This document shows, one piece after another, positions 58,286-64,000 of a DNA stretch of 64,000 nucleotides (its first letter is position 1; every line of letters begins with the position of its first letter). Where the stretch lies: contig OENT01000361.1 in assembly GCA_900239685.1 (NCBI GenBank), positions 1-64,000 of the forward strand, written 5' to 3'. Made by a program: the position numbers and the translations under genes. This DNA comes from Rotaria macrura. Its lineage: Eukaryota; Rotifera; Eurotatoria; Philodinida; Philodinidae. The notes beneath the pieces are model-generated. The model was not told the DNA's origin. It did not search any database and saw only the letters and a program-made list of their open reading frames with translations.

Positions 58286-60407
58286 CGTTTATGAAATATT
58301 TAGTATGGAATCTAATACTTAAGATACTTTGAAAATATAGAAAAGTAACTATAGGAGATGTTTATATCAATGCGTACTTATACACATGTCAACATCTGAG
58401 TCATTGAAATCATAACGACAAAATCATGAATCATACATTAATAAACATTACTGCAAATGGTAAAAGTTCTCGACCTTCATGTTTAACCTTTATTGTAGCA
58501 CCTTGATTAATGTATCAGTTATGAATGTTTCATCTAAAAGAAAAACAAACCTAGGAAGTTTACTCTTCTGAGCAGCATACAACCATATTTGGCAATACTT
58601 TGAGAAAGTTTTCAATGAAAATAAAAAGCAACAAATACACAGTAGATTTATTCTTAACAACATCAACAGATGAAAACTAAACAAATAAGTTTGTCAATAC
58701 ATTATAATGAATCATTCACATTATTTAACATCTATTTATGTTTAGGTAGGCTAAGCTAGACGATATGTGAAATTCGAGCAGTTCTTCTTTTCTTGATTTT
58801 TCTACGTGGTTCAATGCAGCTCAATGCGTTGAATCGCAATACATATAGTATCAAGAAAAAAATCATTTTTTTAAATCTCAATAATTTGAAGAAACTCGTG
58901 CATTTAAAGGAAAGCATCACTGGGTTCTTAACGAATTTCATTGTATATTTGAAAAAGCTTTTTCTTCATCTATATGATGAACTGATTCCAAAAATATAGT
59001 TGTTCAACATTCAGATCTTATATGTTTGCGTTTCAGAAATTTCGTCTCTGTTAATAACTCATTGGCAGTTCCTTTGTTCATAAAAAAAAGCAGCAAGTTA
59101 TTTGACCGTCGCTAAATTACTCATATCGGACTAATAAGAGCTCAGCATTTTCCCCTATTACTCAGCTTCTTTGCTGAGATACGGCATTTACTTTCACATT
59201 ATAGAAAAAAAACTACCAATGACTGCGAAATAAGCCTCCTCACGGTCAATTTTTCACTCAAGGAGAGGTTGTCTCTTAGAAAAACACACATGTCATATTC
59301 GAAATCAGCGTGCCGAGCTGCATCGAACCATGTAGGAAAATCAAGAAAAAAAGAACTACTCGAATTTTGCATTTCGTCAAGGTTTACATTTTCATAGATG
59401 AAATTTTTGCAAATATAGAATCTAATTGAAAAGCCTATTGCTTTCATTATTTCAAAAACAGCTATTAGGTGAATATTATTCCTGTTGACATTAATGATTT
59501 CGTTTTTCATAGCGAGTTTAAATAACATGTCGTTGATGAATGCGAATGATTCGTTTGAAAATTTCATGAAAATCACAACAAATTTGACATTTGTTTTTGT
59601 AATTTTTATTTGTTCGTCATTTGATTTTGTTCGTTCATGTAACCAATGATAAGTGAGTACTAAAAATATTCACTATGGCTATCTAGTAAATCAATTAGTT
59701 CAAATAAAATGATGCTCTGATATAATTATTTATCGTTGATCACTTATATGAGCATCTTTTTAAGTTCATAAAGTTTTGAATAAAAAAGAACGAATTTAAA
59801 TAAATTTAAATTTCAACATAAAGAGAAATTCGTTCGATATATGAGATATTGAGATCATTTTCGTAATCATGAGACAACATTTTTGTTTTTGTAATCAAGG
59901 TAACTTGAAACAAATATATTTATAAGCTGCAATTGGTTTTTAGGTAACTAGCACAACGATAGAGAAATACCGCATTAACTACTATCGATTTCAATTTTTC
60001 TCTTGTTACGAAGTTTTCGATTACTTAAAAGTTCTTCATGAAAGCTTGTAGTAATTTTGGAAAGAAGCAGAACTTAAAAATCAGGTTTATCTTCTGTAGA
60101 CTCATCAACTAGGACCGTTCAAGATCTGCAAGAAAAATAACTTTTGAATGACAACTTCTCTATTCATTGACGGAATAAATATTAAACAGATTTTCAGTTT
60201 TTTAACTTATTTTCACCGTATTTAGAAGTTCAAGACTGAAATTACTACCAGTGGTATCACTAGTCTCAAGCATCTCTGAAACAAATAGTCATAAGCGACT
60301 CACACGAACAAGCCGCTCTGACAGGGATGTCATTAGGTGTATACTCGTTTATTTATACGTACATCGTGTGCAATAAATAAGTCCATCTATTCAACTATCA
60401 TTCGTTC
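58286..60407. other. Mostly intergenic
   Basis: AT-rich. It holds one doubtful minus-strand frame (59199-59567, listed separately). Nothing else seen. Confidence 0.4.
59199..59567 (-). CDS. Doubtful small hypothetical frame
   Basis: 122 codons from an ATG at 59567. The C-terminal part (FPTWFDAARHADFEYD) has ordinary protein composition. No family, signal peptide, poly(A) signal or splice context supports it. It may be a remnant. Confidence 0.25.
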   Translation of the reverse strand: MKFSNESFAFINDMLFKLAMKNEIINVNRNNIHLIAVFEIMKAIGFSIRFYICKNFIYENVNLDEMQNSSSSFFLDFPTWFDAARHADFEYDMCVFLRDNLSLSEKLTVRRLISQSLVVFFL

Positions 60408-60740
60408 CTATCCATGGCATTCTTGAGTGTTGTACGATTCTGCAATGTTTATTTTTCTTTCAGCTTCCATCGTGCGTTCAAATCGAGGTTCATTCATATT
60501 ACGAAGATAATTATGATTATTTGCTAAAAGAATTGTTGCTGATGATAGAAAATGAAAATCATAGGAAAAATATTGCTCAATAAGATCATGTATTTTAATT
60601 CCTCGATTAGTATTATTAACACGAACATAAGCCCTTAATAATGTTCTTTACATTATCGTAGAGTTTTCATTGTTTTTTTTTGTATGGAATACATCGATCT
60701 TTTGTTTGATGGATTTTTGAGAGACAATAAAAGTGTCGAT
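60408..60740 (-). pseudogene. Gene fragment with in-frame stop near assembly gap
   Basis: On the minus strand a strong acceptor (TTTTACAG, ending 60741) opens a frame interrupted by TAA at 60650-60648 after 30 codons, then 79 more codons to a TAG. The second part is protein-like (GIKIHDLIEQYFSYDF, LANNHNYLRNMNEPRFE). A 47-bp intron (donor at CGAT|GTATTC, weak acceptor ATGTAAAG) would remove the stop using another phase. I cannot tell a decayed gene from a spliced one. Family not recognised. Confidence 0.4.
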
Positions 60741-60887
60741 CTGTAAAAGATAAAATGAAAATAAGAGTTCAAAGATCAATATTTAAGAAAACTATTTCTG
60801 ATTACCATAATAGTATGAATTTTAAAAAAACTTTCAATATCTAATTGGTATCACATTAAAAATATCTTTTCAGTTTCATCCATCAGT

Positions 60888-60951
60888 GAAGATTGTGAAC
60901 AAATATTGAGATGTATTGAACACGTCTGCTCATTAGGAGTTAAAGTTGAAT
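60888..60951 (+). pseudogene. Possible orphan terminal exon
   Basis: After an acceptor-like AATATCTTTTCAG the plus strand reads SSISEDCEQILRCIEHV and ends in TAG. It lies head-to-head with the minus fragment and about 320 bp from the N run. Too short for a family call. Confidence 0.2.
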
Positions 60952-62669
60952 AGGCTAGTAATCAACGAGAAACATTGAGTACTTTCATACCATCTATGTC
61001 TTTCAGCTTTAAAAATGTTCATAATCAAAACAAAATACAAAACTTGTTATGTGACAAATTTTTATCTCAATTCATGTGTCAAACATCTAGGATTAAAAAA
61101 ATGTATAAATTAAATTTTCATCACTATCAACTTAGATCAAATAGCGGAGTCTGTGATTTAATGTTGTTTTCAAAGATCTGTATTTCATTATGCTAATTTA
61201 CGGGTAACACTTTCATCTTGCTGCTGATCTTTTGATAGTGAGCATGTTTGAAATGAAAATAAATCAGATATAGNNNNNNNNNNNNNNNNNNNNNNNNNNN
61301 NNNNNNNNNTTTTTTTAAACATACGCATCCAAGTTGAAAGAACCAACTTTTGAATAAATAATCAAAACATTTAAAATCATCGGAAGCGATGACAAGTCCA
61401 GTGTTTTTGATTCTTATAAACGGTTTACGATTTTTACACGTTGAATCTTGTATAGTTTTGTATTATTTCGCGTTTTTGTATACAACTTATGATCTTGAGA
61501 TCAGGTTTTAGTTAATGAATATAGGCTTTGAAAAGTATACAATATATTTATAAATGTTCACTGGGTAATCGTAGTTATGTATTATGATAATATTCAAACG
61601 ATTGTTACGCTTTTTCATAATGAAGAAGTTCTTGCCGTATGAATTACTCTCCATACGGATCTCATTAGAATTTATTTTATCGTTTTTTGAAGATAAAACT
61701 CTGAACAATCGAATATATATTATACGATCTATGTATCTAAGATTTCTCTCAATATAAAAACTTGCCATCTGAAATTAGTAGAAATACATTTAATTTGAAT
61801 CTTTGCAAACATCATGAATTCATCGAGTCTAACCTGAGTATAGAGAGAGAAAGAGAGGAGAATATCGTGTTCATTCCATACATGTAAAACTTTTCAATGA
61901 TCTCTATAGCTCTATGTCAGAAATATAAAACAAACATATGGTGCTAAAACATTTTGGTTCTCAGAGAATCGCTTAAATTTATCCCCTAAGAAACTGAATA
62001 TATATTCAGCAATTATCGACAATCATTCAATATGTTTATGTTCTGAAATGAAAAAAATGCAATGAAAATATGAAGTCCATTAGAGCATGAGTTTGTCAAA
62101 GGACAATATGATCGAGAAACTATTCGCAAGCATAGAGCGATGGAATTTTACAAATAATACAGGGTCTATATCTGCTCGAGATACAAATGAAATCTTTATT
62201 TTCTGCTGACTTACAAAAATCGCTCCATGTCTCTCTCTTTCAATAATACAAAGATGCAACATCAAAGTGCACAATCTATCGAAATAAAAAAGATTTCTCA
62301 GCATCGCTGAAAGTGTACGTTTATATATCATAATGGAAATCTGTGATGAATTCTAAACTTGTATGTCACATATTCCTAGACATCAAACTCTTCTGGAAAA
62401 ACAAATTGTTTTTCGTTCTAACAACTATCATTTAAAAAGTAAACAGACGTTGTAAACTAGGCCATTTTAACTGGGACGATAGTGTTGTGATAGGGCTGGT
62501 TTATCTTACTGTAGTTTTTTTTCTCGTTCTGTTGATTTTTTTGTGCCTTGTCAGTGATGACTCATGCATTTTACCCATGTATTTATATTTACATGTATAC
62601 TAACTATGTGTTACTTCATACGATAATACTAAAACTTACAGAAACTAGAAAAATCACCGTATCATCATT
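60952..62669. other. Intergenic with assembly gap
   Basis: AT-rich, no supported gene. Contains the N run. Confidence 0.4.
61274..61309. other. Assembly gap (36 N)
   Basis: Run of 36 unknown bases. The flanks show no repeat that explains it. Gene order across it should not be trusted. Confidence 0.95.
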
Positions 62670-63407
62670 ATGCAGCTTCGTTCGGATCTCTCTATTCCAC
62701 ATGTCGTTGACTCTAATTTAATTCCTTATGTTGATTCACCTCAGCCAGGTGTTCGACGTCGAATGTTAGATCGAACAGGAAATGAAGTAGCTCGTGCTAC
62801 AACAATTGTAAAGTACGATTCATTTGCACGATTTCCTCGTCATACTCATAGTGCTGGTGAAGAATTCGTTATATTGGATGGAGTATTTTCTGATGATCTT
62901 ACGGGTGAGCATGGGCCACTATACTATTGTCGACATGGCATTGGTACAGAACATGAACCTTGGACAGGTGAACAAGGGGCTGTATTGTTAGTCAAACTTC
63001 GTCAAATGAATGATCGTACAGAAACGCCAATCGTTATTGTCGATACAGAAACGTCGAAAGAATGGAAAGCAACAGATGGCGATGTCAAAAAACAACGTCT
63101 CGATTTATTCTCAAATGCAAAAACAGGTGAATGTGTATGGATGGAAAAATGGGAAGCTGGTTATGCAAGCGATCAATGGATTGTTGGCCAAGGTGGTGAA
63201 GAAATATTTGTGCTCAAAGGTGATATGAGCTTTGAAAATGTCGATGGAACACATGATGAAAACAATAAACATACTTGTACACAAGGATTTTGGATAAGAC
63301 GACCTACTAGCTGGGCTGGACTACAATTCAAAGTCAAAAGCGAAAATGGATGTCAATTCTTTATCAAGACAGGACATTTAGCTATGGATCTTAGTGAGAT
63401 TCAATAA
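62670..63407 (+). CDS. Double-cupin protein of bacterial ChrR type
   Basis: 245 aa, one exon. The first cupin (about residues 38-110) has the ChrR-type pattern: FPRHTHSAGEEFVILDGVFSD, with two His and a Glu for metal, then the second motif near HGIGTEHEPW with another His. A second cupin-like half follows (WIVGQGGEEIFVLKGDM to GFWIRRPTSW). In bacteria the ChrR cupin is an anti-sigma sensor of singlet oxygen; many stand-alone relatives are dioxygenase-like or of unknown role. The latter is more likely here because no sigma-binding domain is present. In the second half the HxH pair seems missing, so only the first site may bind metal. No signal peptide, so probably cytosolic. The intronless layout and the family suggest a bacterial origin. 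The ATG at 62670 gives a full N-terminus. Confidence 0.8.
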   Translation: MQLRSDLSIPHVVDSNLIPYVDSPQPGVRRRMLDRTGNEVARATTIVKYDSFARFPRHTHSAGEEFVILDGVFSDDLTGEHGPLYYCRHGIGTEHEPWTGEQGAVLLVKLRQMNDRTETPIVIVDTETSKEWKATDGDVKKQRLDLFSNAKTGECVWMEKWEAGYASDQWIVGQGGEEIFVLKGDMSFENVDGTHDENNKHTCTQGFWIRRPTSWAGLQFKVKSENGCQFFIKTGHLAMDLSEIQ

Positions 63408-64000
63408 ACACGCAGGTTCTTTTTGTTACCTTGACCTTTGGATTCAAATTATTGAATATCCTTTAAAATATATAAAATTTAAAAAAAACAAGAAATCTGT
63501 AGGATTATTTTAGACAATAAGTGAAAGACAGTCTTCGATGTTTTTCTTTTCTGTTTGAAAAACAGATTTCTATCACTTTTTCTAATAACCTTGAAACTTA
63601 ATTCTAACATTGGAGTTCGCATAATTTTCATTCATTTTTTCAAAGGAATTTGTTTAAATCCATGACAATAAGTATCGTCGAATGAAATGAACCATTTCCA
63701 AAACAACTTTGTATGTGTTGACGACTAGCAAATATTTCCTAGAGACAAATTTTGGTTAGAAAAATCTTTAGTCGTTTATCATTAAAAATTGTATCTATGA
63801 TATAGATCAGAAGAAGAATAACACAAATAATATGAACTTTACACTATTTTACTGCTTGTACAATTCAATAAAATCAATCGATAGTGCACCAAAGGTATTC
63901 CCTAATGAAAGTAAAGAGACCATCGTTCCATAATAGTATTAGTATTCCATGAGTTAGAAACAATGAATGTCAAATGACTGAGGTCAAGTAAATAGTGGGC
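63408..64000. other. Intergenic, nothing recognised
   Basis: AT-rich 3' flank of the cupin gene to the end of the window. Confidence 0.4.

Noticed and set aside
1-64000. tRNA, rRNA, CRISPR arrays or bacterial operons
   Set aside because: None recognised by eye; gene structure is eukaryotic. A tRNA scan would be needed to exclude tRNAs fully.

Overview
The window looks like nuclear DNA of a bdelloid rotifer (Rotaria/Adineta type). It is AT-rich, with compact genes whose GT-AG introns are mostly 40-90 bp. Several gene families match what I remember of bdelloid genomes: F-box-like leucine-rich proteins, an arginine ADP-ribosyltransferase fused to kinesin-light-chain-type TPRs, and a divergent rhodopsin-type receptor. 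Between these lie genes that look bacterial or plant-like. Species assignment is inference; no rRNA or mitochondrial marker is present. One unknown base (39973) and a 36-base N run (61274-61309) mark assembly uncertainty.

Most genes are spliced, and I rebuilt their exons by eye from splice sites and reading phase. All coordinates joined this way give one open frame, but none is confirmed by transcripts. Left part (1-17 kb): an F-box-like gene (three exons, 581 aa), an inverted-repeat element, an intronless GPCR, two secreted trypsin-inhibitor-like (TIL) peptides on the minus strand, and a BTB-NPH3 gene of plant type. Middle (18-38 kb): a SleB-type cell-wall hydrolase with eukaryotic gene parts, a proline iminopeptidase, an EGF-STRA6-like membrane protein, a secreted CAP protein, and two inverted copies of a ~570 bp repeat.

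From 39 to 41.5 kb are two non-autonomous hAT-type transposons, each bounded by a perfect 8-bp target duplication. One is 1501 bp with GC-rich subterminal GGCGA arrays. The other is 178 bp and made largely of CCCTA repeats that could be mistaken for telomere. The ART-TPR gene follows (43-47 kb). The stretch 51.4-58.3 kb is gene-dense: a secreted APP1-like phosphatase, a five-exon unknown gene, an Arf-like GTPase with a damaged guanine-specificity motif, a 150-aa homeobox protein, and a second F-box-like gene whose 3' end overlaps that of the homeobox gene. After a gene-poor stretch with fragments near the N gap, a bacterial-type double cupin (62.7 kb) ends the window.

No operon or pathway links these genes; they appear to be independent units. 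The common theme is accessory content: probable horizontal acquisitions, expanded families and small DNA transposons. This fits a dynamic, perhaps subtelomere-like region, though no telomere is visible.
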